35,577 bases of DNA from a virus, in the IMG/VR virus record IMGVR_UViG_3300025759_000290, positions 1-35,577 of that record. The stretch is one strand, 5' to 3'. Positions 6,802-14,800 of the stretch are shown in pieces (positions within the stretch are counted from its first letter, which is position 1; each line of letters starts with the position of its first letter). Position numbers and translations under genes: made by a program. Under the pieces are notes generated by a model. The model made no database searches. It was not told where the DNA came from and was given only the letters and a program-made list of their open reading frames with translations.

Positions 6802-6831
6802 ATTCTACTCGATGTAATTTTAATAAAGCAA
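6802..6831 (-). promoter_or_regulatory. Putative promoter of the leftward DNA-metabolism operon
   Basis: On the minus strand, TTGCTT (6826-6831) is followed after 18 bases by TAGAAT (6802-6807), five of six to the sigma70 -10, about 30 bases before the Xis-like ATG. The 160-base space 6773-6932 separates divergent genes, so a promoter for each direction is expected. For the plus-strand gene I see only weak candidates near TTGAGA at 6861. Confidence 0.4.
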
Positions 6832-6932
6832 GTAGCTGAACAAAAATAATAGAAATAATATTGAGATTTAAACTACAGAAAAAAATTACATAAAATTTAT
6901 CAATAAAATTAAATCATTATTTGGAGGAATAA

Positions 6933-7208
6933 ATGAGTATAGATAATGCAACACCTGAAGAGTGGGATAGAGCCAGAATGAAAGCAACACAAAAACAAAT
7001 TGGTGGAAGCCATTACAAAGATAAAGGCATACAACCATTGGAGTATGCTTACAGTAATGGATTAACGCCTAACTTAACTAATGTAGTTAAGTATGTAACC
7101 AGAGAAAAAGAAGATAGAGTGAAAGACTTACGAAAAGCCATTCACTATATCGAACTTGAATTAGAAATGGTCTACGGTGTTGACCCAGACGGTAACCCTT
7201 TAGATTAA
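6933..7208 (+). CDS. DUF3310 family protein
   Basis: The 91-residue protein has the DUF3310 hallmark KQIGGSHYKDKGIQPLEYAY (residues 20-39), then NVVKYVTREK and DLRKAIHYIELELE. The family is widespread in phages and its biochemical role is not settled. It starts after GGAGG with seven bases of spacing. It is the only plus-strand gene in the left 31 kb, divergent from the Xis-like operon and convergent with the integrase, whose stop codon it overlaps. Confidence 0.85.
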   Translation: MSIDNATPEEWDRARMKATQKQIGGSHYKDKGIQPLEYAYSNGLTPNLTNVVKYVTREKEDRVKDLRKAIHYIELELEMVYGVDPDGNPLD

Positions 7209-8323
7209 TTAATTAACTTTACAGAACCATCATCTATTGCATTACCAACTAAGCTGGCATTTGTAGTAGATGTTTGGTCGTAGATGTGCATATATCTATC
7301 CATTGATGCTAGACTTGTATGACCAAGTAAAGTTCCAACTTCTTTAGTAGACATCTTCCCAGAGTTTATAGCTGTTGAGGCATAAGAGTGTCTTAGATCA
7401 TGCAGTTGTAAATCTGGACAACCGCATACTTCTCTTGTTTTATTCCAAATTTTTCTAACACTTTTTACTTTAACTATAGTGCTGTCTTCAGACTTATTAG
7501 TTAAATTATTTAGCTTATAAATAATTTTCATAGCCTGGTCGTTTAACCAAATAACTCTTTTCTTATTTGTTTTTAACCCAGTCTTATGGTCTAAAACTGG
7601 TAATTCTATTCTATTACCTCTCTCATCTTGGACTAGATGTTTCCATTTAGCTTTAGATATTTCATCGCCTCTGGCACCAGTAAAGAACTGTAGTCCTATT
7701 TTAGATACTGAATATATAAGACTAGGGTCTTCTTCATATCTTCTGGCTAGTTCTATAAAGATAGCTTTCTTTTCTTCATCTGTGTAATACCTACTTCTTG
7801 CCACCTCATAGTTTTTGCTTATCTTTTTAGTAGGGTTTTTATCTAACAGTTCCAATACATCGATAGAATAGTAGTAAGCTGCTTTTAAAAATACTAAACA
7901 TTTATTTGCTACCGTTGGACTTCTTTTTGTTAGCTCCTGGAACCATTGTACTAAATCACTTTTACTAACCTTTGACGCGGTAGTATTACCAAAGAAGGGT
8001 TGTATGTTTTTTATATAAATATTTTCTTTTGTTTTTGTTTCTTGATTTTTATGTTGCAAACTTTTGATGTAGTTCTCCCACATATTATCGACTGTATATT
8101 CATTTGCCTTTTGTTTCTTTTTCTTTTCTTCAAAAGGATCAATACCTTGTGCAATTAAACCTAATATCTTTTGTGCTTCTTTTCTTGCAATGTTTATTAA
8201 TACATTTCTTGGTGCTATTTTTTTCTCTCTTCTTTTGCCATCAATTCTGCAATGAATATAGTATCCAGTTGGATAGATTTTAAGACTATTTATTTGTTTA
8301 TCAGTTGTGTATTTTGCCGCCAT
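7205..8323 (-). CDS. int: Tyrosine-family site-specific integrase
   Basis: The 372-residue protein has an N-terminal DUF4102-like arm-binding part, a core-binding SAM-like helical domain (about 75-165) and a catalytic domain with R218 (GARGDE), K247 (DHKTG), H308-xx-R311 (LHDLRH), H335 (LLGHTS) and the nucleophile Y344 (DRYMHI). All catalytic residues are present. It would join the circular phage genome to the host chromosome at the tRNA-derived core at 8484-8521, just upstream of its start. The start has GGGAGC six bases before the ATG. A likely promoter overlaps one of the flanking repeat pairs. Confidence 0.95.
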   Translation of the reverse strand: MAAKYTTDKQINSLKIYPTGYYIHCRIDGKRREKKIAPRNVLINIARKEAQKILGLIAQGIDPFEEKKKKQKANEYTVDNMWENYIKSLQHKNQETKTKENIYIKNIQPFFGNTTASKVSKSDLVQWFQELTKRSPTVANKCLVFLKAAYYYSIDVLELLDKNPTKKISKNYEVARSRYYTDEEKKAIFIELARRYEEDPSLIYSVSKIGLQFFTGARGDEISKAKWKHLVQDERGNRIELPVLDHKTGLKTNKKRVIWLNDQAMKIIYKLNNLTNKSEDSTIVKVKSVRKIWNKTREVCGCPDLQLHDLRHSYASTAINSGKMSTKEVGTLLGHTSLASMDRYMHIYDQTSTTNASLVGNAIDDGSVKLIN

Positions 8324-8334
8324 TGTTTGCTCCC

Positions 8335-8354
8335 ATCCGTCATATATCCGTCAT
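8335..8354. repeat. Paired direct repeat, left copy; candidate integrase arm site and operator
   Basis: ATCCGTCAT occurs twice with two bases (AT) between, an 11-base period, and the same 20-base pair recurs exactly at 8585-8604. The two pairs flank the tRNA-like core. Tandem 9-mers at helical spacing on both arms are typical of integrase or excisionase arm sites. This copy overlaps the expected transcription start of the integrase gene, so binding would also repress it. Confidence 0.7.
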
Positions 8355-8381
8355 TTAAGAGCGGACAGACGTGTATTTCAA
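8353..8381 (-). promoter_or_regulatory. Putative integrase promoter
   Basis: TTGAAA (8376-8381), 17 bases, TTAAAT (8353-8358) on the minus strand. The -35 matches sigma70 at five of six positions and the -10 at four. The expected start point falls inside the repeat pair at 8335-8354. Confidence 0.45.
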
Positions 8382-8451
8382 TTACCTATAGTGTATTAAT
8401 ATAACTGATTTTATGGCGGAAACAAAGGGTTATTTTAAAAAAATATAATTT

Positions 8452-8464
8452 TATCAATTAGTTA
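8452..8464 (+). promoter_or_regulatory. IHF-like binding site
   Basis: TATCAATTAGTTA fits the IHF consensus WATCAANNNNTTR at every defined position. It lies between the attachment core and the integrase gene, where DNA bending is needed for an intasome. The local AT-richness makes a chance match possible. Confidence 0.5.
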
Positions 8465-8483
8465 AAAAATTAAAAAAAAATAT

Positions 8484-8521
8484 TTAAAAGGGAATTGCTC
8501 TACCAACTGAGCTAAGGGCCC
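8484..8521 (-). other. attP: attP core: 5' half of a tRNA-Lys(UUU) gene
   Basis: Read on the minus strand, the segment begins GGGCCCTTAGCTCAGTTGG and continues through the D-arm and GAGC to CTTTTAA. Acceptor strand (7), TA, D-stem GCTC/GAGC and positions 32-38 fall exactly in canonical tRNA numbering, with TTT at 34-36. The sequence then turns into A/T runs with no 3' half, so this is not a working tRNA gene. Its place next to the integrase makes it the likely phage attachment core, recombining within a host tRNA-Lys gene. Confidence 0.8.
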
Positions 8522-8558
8522 ACACGCAGAAATCAGCCATTTTTTAGGGTATTTAGAG

Positions 8559-8576
8559 AAGCTAAACATATAGCTT
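8559..8576. other. Inverted repeat in the attachment region
   Basis: AAGCTA, six-base loop, TAGCTT, followed on the plus strand by TTCT. It sits between the nuclease stop and the tRNA-like core. It may be a weak terminator for the leftward late transcript or part of the attachment architecture. Confidence 0.3.
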
Positions 8577-8584
8577 TTCTACCT

Positions 8585-8604
8585 ATCCGTCATATATCCG
8601 TCAT
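8585..8604. repeat. Paired direct repeat, right copy
   Basis: Exact second copy of the ATCCGTCAT-AT-ATCCGTCAT pair found at 8335-8354, in the same orientation, about 64 bases beyond the tRNA-like core. It overlaps the last codons of the small nuclease gene. Confidence 0.75.
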
Positions 8605-9006
8605 GCTTAAAGATTTCATAGCATCTTTAAAACTTTGGATAGAATTGGTCGACTTCATAATTTCGTCCTTTATCGTGATTTGTGTGGTTTGACAATCACA
8701 AAAGGCTCTAAAACATATAGTCTGGTATTCAAGATTTACCATAGCGACAATATCAATTTGATTTTTTTTATAATGTCTTCCTGTTGTTGTTCTGCCTTTG
8801 CGTAAATCAAATCGCCAGTTTTTTTTTCTCTTTTCTATATGTGTAACTGTTTTAACCTGGCATCGGTAGAGTTTACTTTTCCATTCAAAGATTAAATCCG
8901 CATGGGATGTATGAGGCATTACTGTGACGGTGTCTGATTCTCTCGCAATAACTGAGCAAGCTAGGTACTCTCCACTCCTACCTATCCGCTCCGTTTTGCG
9001 TGTCAT
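8590..9006 (-). CDS. Small PD-(D/E)XK endonuclease-like protein
   Basis: The 138-residue protein has GRSGEYLA with Glu 13, then HADLIFEWKSKLYRCQVKT, i.e. Asp 37 followed by Q-V-K. The QxK form replaces the usual ExK and is also seen in the PDDEXK_5 family. A basic middle (KRKKNWRFDLRKGR) could contact DNA. It is the last gene before the attachment core, after the virion genes, and its end overlaps a candidate arm site. The target is unknown; it may be a cargo-type restriction or structure-specific nuclease carried near attP. Confidence 0.6.
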   Translation of the reverse strand: MTRKTERIGRSGEYLACSVIARESDTVTVMPHTSHADLIFEWKSKLYRCQVKTVTHIEKRKKNWRFDLRKGRTTTGRHYKKNQIDIVAMVNLEYQTICFRAFCDCQTTQITIKDEIMKSTNSIQSFKDAMKSLSMTDI

Positions 9007-9017
9007 GGTATGTCATG

Positions 9018-11000
9018 TTAGTTGTTACCGAGTATCTGATCCTCAACAACTGGAACTAGGGGTTGTACTGCAACCGTTGAAGCTGGTAAACCGCTTGGCA
9101 ATGATTGTGGTAAGAAGTTTAAAAACTTTCTTAAGAATTCTTTTTGTGCTTCTTTGTTTCCAGTATTTGCTTGCTTAATCAATTCTTTGTTAAATGGTTT
9201 TGATAAAAATCTGTTTAAACCATACATCATTCCTAAACCAGCAAAAGCACCAATACCACCGCTTGCACTTGCTCCTGTCATACCAACCATAGCACTAGGT
9301 CCTAATGAGTTAGCAGCTCTAAGCATACCTGATCTTTGTATAAATTGATTAACTTCTGGTAATACTTCTGGGAACTCTCTTAATGCACCTAATAGATTAG
9401 ATAAATCATCTATGTTTGTATGTTTGTAAGTTTTTAATAATTCTTTAGTAGCTTCATACTGCATACTTTGCGGATTTGATAAACCAAGCTCATCAAATAA
9501 TTTAGCAAAATCTCTTTTTTCTGATTTTATATATTTACCAAAAATATCATCTAAATAATTTGCAGCCAATTCATTAACTTGTTTATCACCGACTAAAGCT
9601 CTCAGCTCTCTTACTGCTTCTGGACTTTTGTTTTTACCAAAAGTTTTGCTATATAAGTCTTCTATTCTTGCGGTAGGAGGTCTGCCAATACCAGGTCTTA
9701 ATGCTCCTCTTCCTAATGCTCTTTGGAATTCTTTACCTGTTTTGTTTTCTACTTTTTGCATATAGTTTTTAAACATCTTATCACCAGCAGAATATAAACG
9801 ACCAGCTTCATCTCTTGGGTCTCTAAGCTGTCTTTTCATTGTATCTAGTAATGCGTTTGCGGTTCTAAAGGCATAATTATTTGGTACTTGAGATACTGCT
9901 GGATCATATTTTTTAGACAAATCTGTAATTCTTGTATCAAGTGCTTTTACATCATTAAATTTTATTTTATTACCTTTGTTAATTTTTAATTCATCTAACA
10001 AATCTACTATTTCTTTTGGAGCATCTGTAAATTTACTTGGTGAAGTAACTCTATTTGCAGTATTCGCTAAAGGAGTCATATCAAAAAACTCACCCTTTGC
10101 TTTATTTATAGAGTCTGCTTTTTTATAAACTGTTGAATATGATTTTCTCCAAGTATTAAAGTTTTCTAAACCAACTTCTTTGATTAAATCCGATCTTTCA
10201 GACTCGCTCAATGGTTTTAATTTTGCAGATGGAGATATTCTTTTATCTAATGCTTTATTAACTTGTTCAAAAACATTTTTTAATTGTGCTTGTCCTGGTT
10301 TACCAGCTAAAGGCATACGATTTGATAAATCATAAGCACCTCTTACAAAAGGAGATGAGCTTGCTTGACCAAGTGATAATTCAATACCTTCCTTGCCTAG
10401 TAGTTCTGCTTTTTTAGCCGCATCATCAGTAATACCTAATGCCTTTTCAGCAAAACCAACTCTTTGACCTGAACTTGGTACTACTCCAGCTAATTTATCA
10501 GCACCTTTAGTTATTATATTTTTACCACCAGTTATTCCTTCTTTAATAGTTGATGATAAAAATTTACCTGCTCCTGGAGCTGCGGCTGTTAAAGCAGTAT
10601 CAATAGTTCCTGTGATGACCGCATCTTTTGCTCTTTGACCAGCAGAAGGTGATGGCATATTTGGAGAAACTATATCTCCTATAAAATCTGTTAATAGTGA
10701 ACCACCGCCTGCTCCAACTCCAGCACCAACAGCCATGCCAGGTAAACCACCAGGAATACCAGCGATAGCACCACCGATACCACCAGCGACTTCTAATACT
10801 GGCTCTACAAAACCAGGAAGTCTGCCAGGATATTCATTAGGGCCGATTAAACCAAGCTCAACACCAGCATCTCTTACTCTTGTGTTAAAAGTAAGTTCAT
10901 CAATTTTACCTTCTTGAAGTAACTTGAAGCCATCAGCTTTTAACTCTTCAAATATTTTTTGTGCTTGTTGTTTTTGTTGAAGCTCTTGATAGGTAGCCAT
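9018..11000 (-). CDS. Putative internal virion / ejection protein, glycine-rich hydrophobic segment
   Basis: The 660-residue protein starts with a coiled-coil-like helix, then a long Gly/Ala-rich hydrophobic stretch (about residues 70-110: VAGGIGGAIAGIPGG, VGAGVGAGGGSLL) that could insert in or cross a membrane, then a large helical body, and a second small hydrophobic Gly-rich stretch near 580-610. It is the third of three consecutive large proteins at the end of the late operon, the usual place for ejection proteins of podoviruses. No catalytic domain is evident. Assignment rests on position and composition. Confidence 0.5.
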   Translation of the reverse strand: MATYQELQQKQQAQKIFEELKADGFKLLQEGKIDELTFNTRVRDAGVELGLIGPNEYPGRLPGFVEPVLEVAGGIGGAIAGIPGGLPGMAVGAGVGAGGGSLLTDFIGDIVSPNMPSPSAGQRAKDAVITGTIDTALTAAAPGAGKFLSSTIKEGITGGKNIITKGADKLAGVVPSSGQRVGFAEKALGITDDAAKKAELLGKEGIELSLGQASSSPFVRGAYDLSNRMPLAGKPGQAQLKNVFEQVNKALDKRISPSAKLKPLSESERSDLIKEVGLENFNTWRKSYSTVYKKADSINKAKGEFFDMTPLANTANRVTSPSKFTDAPKEIVDLLDELKINKGNKIKFNDVKALDTRITDLSKKYDPAVSQVPNNYAFRTANALLDTMKRQLRDPRDEAGRLYSAGDKMFKNYMQKVENKTGKEFQRALGRGALRPGIGRPPTARIEDLYSKTFGKNKSPEAVRELRALVGDKQVNELAANYLDDIFGKYIKSEKRDFAKLFDELGLSNPQSMQYEATKELLKTYKHTNIDDLSNLLGALREFPEVLPEVNQFIQRSGMLRAANSLGPSAMVGMTGASASGGIGAFAGLGMMYGLNRFLSKPFNKELIKQANTGNKEAQKEFLRKFLNFLPQSLPSGLPASTVAVQPLVPVVEDQILGNN

Positions 11001-11002
11001 GA

Positions 11003-12079
11003 TTAAAAATCATTTCCTTTATTTATAAAATAGTTGTTATATTTTCCTTCGGATACAAAATTTGTATCTGCTTTTACTGAAACACTATCTTTAGGAGCTA
11101 ACGATGCTGTTGCTGCTTCTAGTTTTTTTAATAAAGTTTTTGATTTTACTAATTCTTCTCTATACTTTTCTTTCGTAGCATCGCTAACATTTTCACTTCT
11201 AATTCCTTGTTCTAAATTTGCAATTCTTGATTGTGTTTGTATTTTAAAATTTGAATATTTTTGAAAAGCATCCGCTTCAGAAGTTGCAGAACCCTCTGGA
11301 ATATTCTTTTTAATTTCGCCTAAAAGTAAATTACTTGGTCTACCAGTATAATCATTTGCTAATGTTGCTAAAATTTCTAAGTTTAAATTATCTCTATCTC
11401 TTATAGCTGCTGCTGTATCACCAGCAGGATCAGCACCAAATAAAAATCTTGATGGTTTATTTATAATATTTTCTTGAAATGCATCAACAGGCCCAAATGC
11501 TTGGTCTAAATTAGAATAGTCATTTTGCATACCTGTATCTTTGTTTAAAGTTTCAACAATTTCATTTGTTTCATCAATAATACTTTGACCTGAAGAAACA
11601 TTTAAGTTTTTAACCTCGTTTGGTTTTAAACCACCAACAACTATTGCGTTTGCTTGTTCTGGTGTGTAACCAGCATTAATTAAAGATTGTATTTGTCTTT
11701 GTTCTGCCATTCCTGCTATTTCACCAGCTTGCAAGTTTTGTTGATATTGAAATGCAGCACTAGGACCAAAAGTTTTATATATTTGTTGTTGCTCTGGACT
11801 CATAGCATTAATTGCTTTTTCCTGCTCTGCTTTCCTCTTAGCATCTTCTTCATCTAATTGTCTTTGTTTGATTGCGTTTTGCGCTTGAGCAATTCTTGAC
11901 GGATCGCCAGATTGTTGTGCGCCAATAAGATTCATAGCCTCACTAAACTTTTGCAAGCCTTCAATTTGCATTTGTCTTCTATCGCCTTTTGGTAAATTCA
12001 AAAATTGATCTGTTGGCATACGATTATCCATACCGTATTGACCAAAAGCACTTCCTATTTTTTGAAATATATTTGCCAT
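11003..12079 (-). CDS. Putative virion (ejection-type) protein, helical and Gln-rich
   Basis: A 358-residue protein, mostly charged or Gln-rich helices (KQRQLDEEDAKRKAEQEK), without membrane segments or known motifs. It sits two bases from the next large protein and is immediately downstream of the 711-residue protein, so the three are one transcript. Helical, low-motif proteins in this position are usually internal virion proteins that leave the head with the DNA. Not recognised beyond that. Confidence 0.45.
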   Translation of the reverse strand: MANIFQKIGSAFGQYGMDNRMPTDQFLNLPKGDRRQMQIEGLQKFSEAMNLIGAQQSGDPSRIAQAQNAIKQRQLDEEDAKRKAEQEKAINAMSPEQQQIYKTFGPSAAFQYQQNLQAGEIAGMAEQRQIQSLINAGYTPEQANAIVVGGLKPNEVKNLNVSSGQSIIDETNEIVETLNKDTGMQNDYSNLDQAFGPVDAFQENIINKPSRFLFGADPAGDTAAAIRDRDNLNLEILATLANDYTGRPSNLLLGEIKKNIPEGSATSEADAFQKYSNFKIQTQSRIANLEQGIRSENVSDATKEKYREELVKSKTLLKKLEAATASLAPKDSVSVKADTNFVSEGKYNNYFINKGNDF

Positions 12080-14215
12080 TTATAAAGCTCCATAATTAAC
12101 TGTTAAGTAACCGCTTTCATGTTCAAATACTGCATTAGGTATGTGTGCAACTTCTTGAGCAATAACACCAATCTCAGGTGTGTTAATACCAAGTTTTTTA
12201 GCAACATCATTCCATGTCCAAGTGTAAACATTATGTCCTTTAGATTTACCAACAAGTGTAATATTGTCTTTTAATCTTTCATCAGAAAATAAACCCATAA
12301 TTGATCCTATAGCTCCAGCAGCACCTCCTATTTGTTCAAAAGTTCCAGGTTTATAACTTTGACTAACATTACTCTGCGTAGGCAACGCACTAACACCTTG
12401 AGCCAATAAACCAAGTTGTTGTGGGCCGTAACCAAGCGCTCGTAAGAACTCGTTGTAACCAGCATCCATGCCTCTTTGTTGTAGTCCTTGTTGTTGTGAA
12501 CCGATACTAGATAGCATACCAAGACTTCTGTATTGGTCGCTTAATTGGTCGCTTAATAAACCAGCTTGGAACTGTCTGTTTCTCATTTCTAATTCTGGTT
12601 GCATAAATGCAGCTCTATTAGCAGCATCAAACATTCCCATGTTCATTTGATTATTAAACTGTCCTTGTTGTAAACCAAATCTATTTAAAGCATCTTGGTT
12701 AGCAGCAAATCTTGACGCGTCTAATCTTGCCTGATTTTGTGCAACATCACCAAGCAAGCCTTGTCTTGCTAAACCAGCCTGTTGACCAAAGGTTGCGTTT
12801 TGCATAGCAATAGCTCTGTCTGCATCAGACATAAATCTATCTGCTCCAAACTGTCTATCTATATCTTGTCCAGCTAAACCTGTTGCTCTATCAAAACCTT
12901 GCGAACGTAAATTACTAGCTAACTTACCAGCTTGTTCTGCAAAGTTTCTGTTTGTTTCTGATTCTAATAAGGCTGAACGCGAACCACCAAATGCACCTCT
13001 TCCGATTGCTGCATCTTGGTCGCTTTGTATTTGCATCTGTCTTGCTCTGTTTAAATCACCGAGTGTATTGTCTATAACTTGTGATTGAAAAGGGTTTTGA
13101 TACGCACCTATATCTGTATCTAATAAAGACCTTGGTGTTATATCTCTTACATCACCACGATTAACAGAAGCACCACTATATAAGTCTACTGGAGCTATGT
13201 TTGATGCTTGTTGCATTGCTGCTGGACCTAATTGAGTTGGTGAAAATGGATTAGTTTGTGACTGTAAACCTGGTCTAATAGGATTTCGTATTGGGTCAGG
13301 TCTACGAACAGTTACTCCTGCTGAACCAGTCATAGTGCCATCTGAATTAATAATTTCTGATGGTCTAATTCCTGGACCAAAACCAAAGTCTTGTGAAGGT
13401 ATTGGTTTTGGAGGAGTTGGAGGTTGCAATAGACCACCGTAGTTAATGCCACCGCCTCCAGGAACATTACCGCCTACAATAGGTCCTCTAGGTCTTGAAG
13501 CTCTAGGGTCAGCCGATGAACCAAATGCTTGAAGAGGTCTATCTGGATCAAATCCCTCAGCAATTAATGATTCTCTGGTTTTTTGTCGTTGTGCTAAGAC
13601 CTCTGGATTATCACCAAAATATCCTGGTCCTCTACCACCACCAGCAGCTCTTAGTGAAGCCTCTGCTTCTTCCATTGATACTCGTGGTCCATCAAAAATT
13701 GCTTCAGGCATATTTAGAAATCCAGCCTCTCTTAAATCTGTGCCAACCAAAGGTCTATTTCTGTCTGTTCCATCTCCCATTGTCATTTTAGGCATTGGGT
13801 CATAACCTGTACCTGGAGTTGGTGAAGGAAAAACAGGTCCACCGCCTCCTGGGCCACCGATTGATATAGGTGGAGTTGGTCTTCTACCGCCGCCGCCAGT
13901 AATAGGCATAGGTTGGAAGATTGGAGAAGGTTGTTGTGGTTGATTATAACCAAATGGTAAATTAACACTTGGAGCAGACATATAAGCTAAATTGTTTAAT
14001 TGACTTCTAGGATCAAAACCCATTGATTGATTAAACATATTTCTTGTTGCACCAAATCCCATTAATTGATCTGGGTTAAATCCTGCTACTCTTGCACCTG
14101 TGTATGGAACAAAAGGTTGTGAAGCTATACCTTGGGCCTTACTATAAAGGTCCTGGTATATCTCCATTTGTGCTGGGTCAGTCGTTGTTGTAGTTGTGCT
14201 TTTTCCTTTACTCAT
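12080..14215 (-). CDS. Large tail or internal virion protein with a short C-terminal S74 chaperone-like domain
   Basis: The 711-residue protein begins MSKGKSTTTTTTDPAQ, continues with a Pro/Gly-rich disordered part (about 95-330), then a Gln/Asp/Arg-rich helical part (about 380-600), and ends in an S74-like segment: SDERLKDNI at 644-652, then IGVIAQEVA near 682. The S74 module normally trimerises fibers and self-cleaves at the Ser before D.R.K. Here it stops at the last strand (YLTVNYGAL) and lacks the long coiled coil of the copy in the tail fiber at 16827-18773. Overlaps the previous gene by ATGA. Confidence 0.65.
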   Translation of the reverse strand: MSKGKSTTTTTTDPAQMEIYQDLYSKAQGIASQPFVPYTGARVAGFNPDQLMGFGATRNMFNQSMGFDPRSQLNNLAYMSAPSVNLPFGYNQPQQPSPIFQPMPITGGGGRRPTPPISIGGPGGGGPVFPSPTPGTGYDPMPKMTMGDGTDRNRPLVGTDLREAGFLNMPEAIFDGPRVSMEEAEASLRAAGGGRGPGYFGDNPEVLAQRQKTRESLIAEGFDPDRPLQAFGSSADPRASRPRGPIVGGNVPGGGGINYGGLLQPPTPPKPIPSQDFGFGPGIRPSEIINSDGTMTGSAGVTVRRPDPIRNPIRPGLQSQTNPFSPTQLGPAAMQQASNIAPVDLYSGASVNRGDVRDITPRSLLDTDIGAYQNPFQSQVIDNTLGDLNRARQMQIQSDQDAAIGRGAFGGSRSALLESETNRNFAEQAGKLASNLRSQGFDRATGLAGQDIDRQFGADRFMSDADRAIAMQNATFGQQAGLARQGLLGDVAQNQARLDASRFAANQDALNRFGLQQGQFNNQMNMGMFDAANRAAFMQPELEMRNRQFQAGLLSDQLSDQYRSLGMLSSIGSQQQGLQQRGMDAGYNEFLRALGYGPQQLGLLAQGVSALPTQSNVSQSYKPGTFEQIGGAAGAIGSIMGLFSDERLKDNITLVGKSKGHNVYTWTWNDVAKKLGINTPEIGVIAQEVAHIPNAVFEHESGYLTVNYGAL

Positions 14216-14607
14216 AATTCTTTTCTAACCAGATATTCTTGTTCAAAGCCAAGATGTTTTATTTTTCGCAGCCAGCCTTTACGACCACCACCATAAATTC
14301 TTTTGCATCCAAAATGTTTTGCAAATTGTTCAAAGCTAGGTAACATTGACTCTAGCTCTTTGTAGTCACCAGCACAGAATATTAAATTCATTACTTTCAC
14401 TCTGGGATATTCTACAAACTCTGTTATCATTACAGAGTCTTTACCAGGCCATATATGAAACATTCCTTGGCCTATTTTTTCTTTAATATCAGTTAAATTA
14501 TACATATCTTGGTGCTTTATTGCACGAATAATATGATGCTCTAACCTGTCAAACTCTACTTCCCAGTCTTCTTTAGACTGTTGTGGAGGTGGAGAGTGTT
14601 CCGTCAT
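14212..14607 (-). CDS. GNAT-like small protein of the tail region
   Basis: About 131 residues from MTEHSPPPQQ; an in-frame ATG at 14637 would add ten more and neither start has a clear Shine-Dalgarno. The C-terminal half (FEQFAKHFGCKRIYGGGRKGW, in short FGCKRIYGGGRKGW, then LGFEQEYLVRKEL) resembles the acetyl-CoA-binding end of GNAT acetyltransferases, and similar proteins occur among marine podovirus tail genes. The N-terminus overlaps the 75-residue gene upstream by at least 35 bases. Enzymatic activity is unproven. Confidence 0.55.
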   Translation of the reverse strand: MTEHSPPPQQSKEDWEVEFDRLEHHIIRAIKHQDMYNLTDIKEKIGQGMFHIWPGKDSVMITEFVEYPRVKVMNLIFCAGDYKELESMLPSFEQFAKHFGCKRIYGGGRKGWLRKIKHLGFEQEYLVRKEL

Positions 14608-14800
14608 CTGCGACACTAACTTTATATTTCGTTCCATTTGGACTTACCAATACTAACTCGGTGGCATCACCACCATTTATTTGTATTCTTTCACCTTTGT
14701 TGAAAGTCATACCCGTTTGATATTCTATCTCTGATATTAAATAGTTAAGATAGTTCTTATCGTAATCTTCACCTGGTCGTGTCAGCGTTCTTCTTGCCAC
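14573..14800 (-). CDS. Small virion-region hypothetical protein (GTG start)
   Basis: Seventy-five residues starting at GTG (14798-14800), which overlaps the stop of the gp10-like gene as TAGTG. The sequence has an N-terminal helical part (YLNYLISEIEYQTGM) and a C-terminal beta-rich end (ATELVLVSPNGTKYKVSV). No family recognised. Location between the stabilization protein and the GNAT-like gene suggests a small structural or assembly protein. Confidence 0.55.
   Translation of the reverse strand: MARRTLTRPGEDYDKNYLNYLISEIEYQTGMTFNKGERIQINGGDATELVLVSPNGTKYKVSVADDGTLSTSTTV

Noticed and set aside
8484-8521. A working tRNA gene
   Set aside because: Only the 5' half is present; after the anticodon loop the sequence is A/T runs with no variable loop, T-arm or matching acceptor strand.
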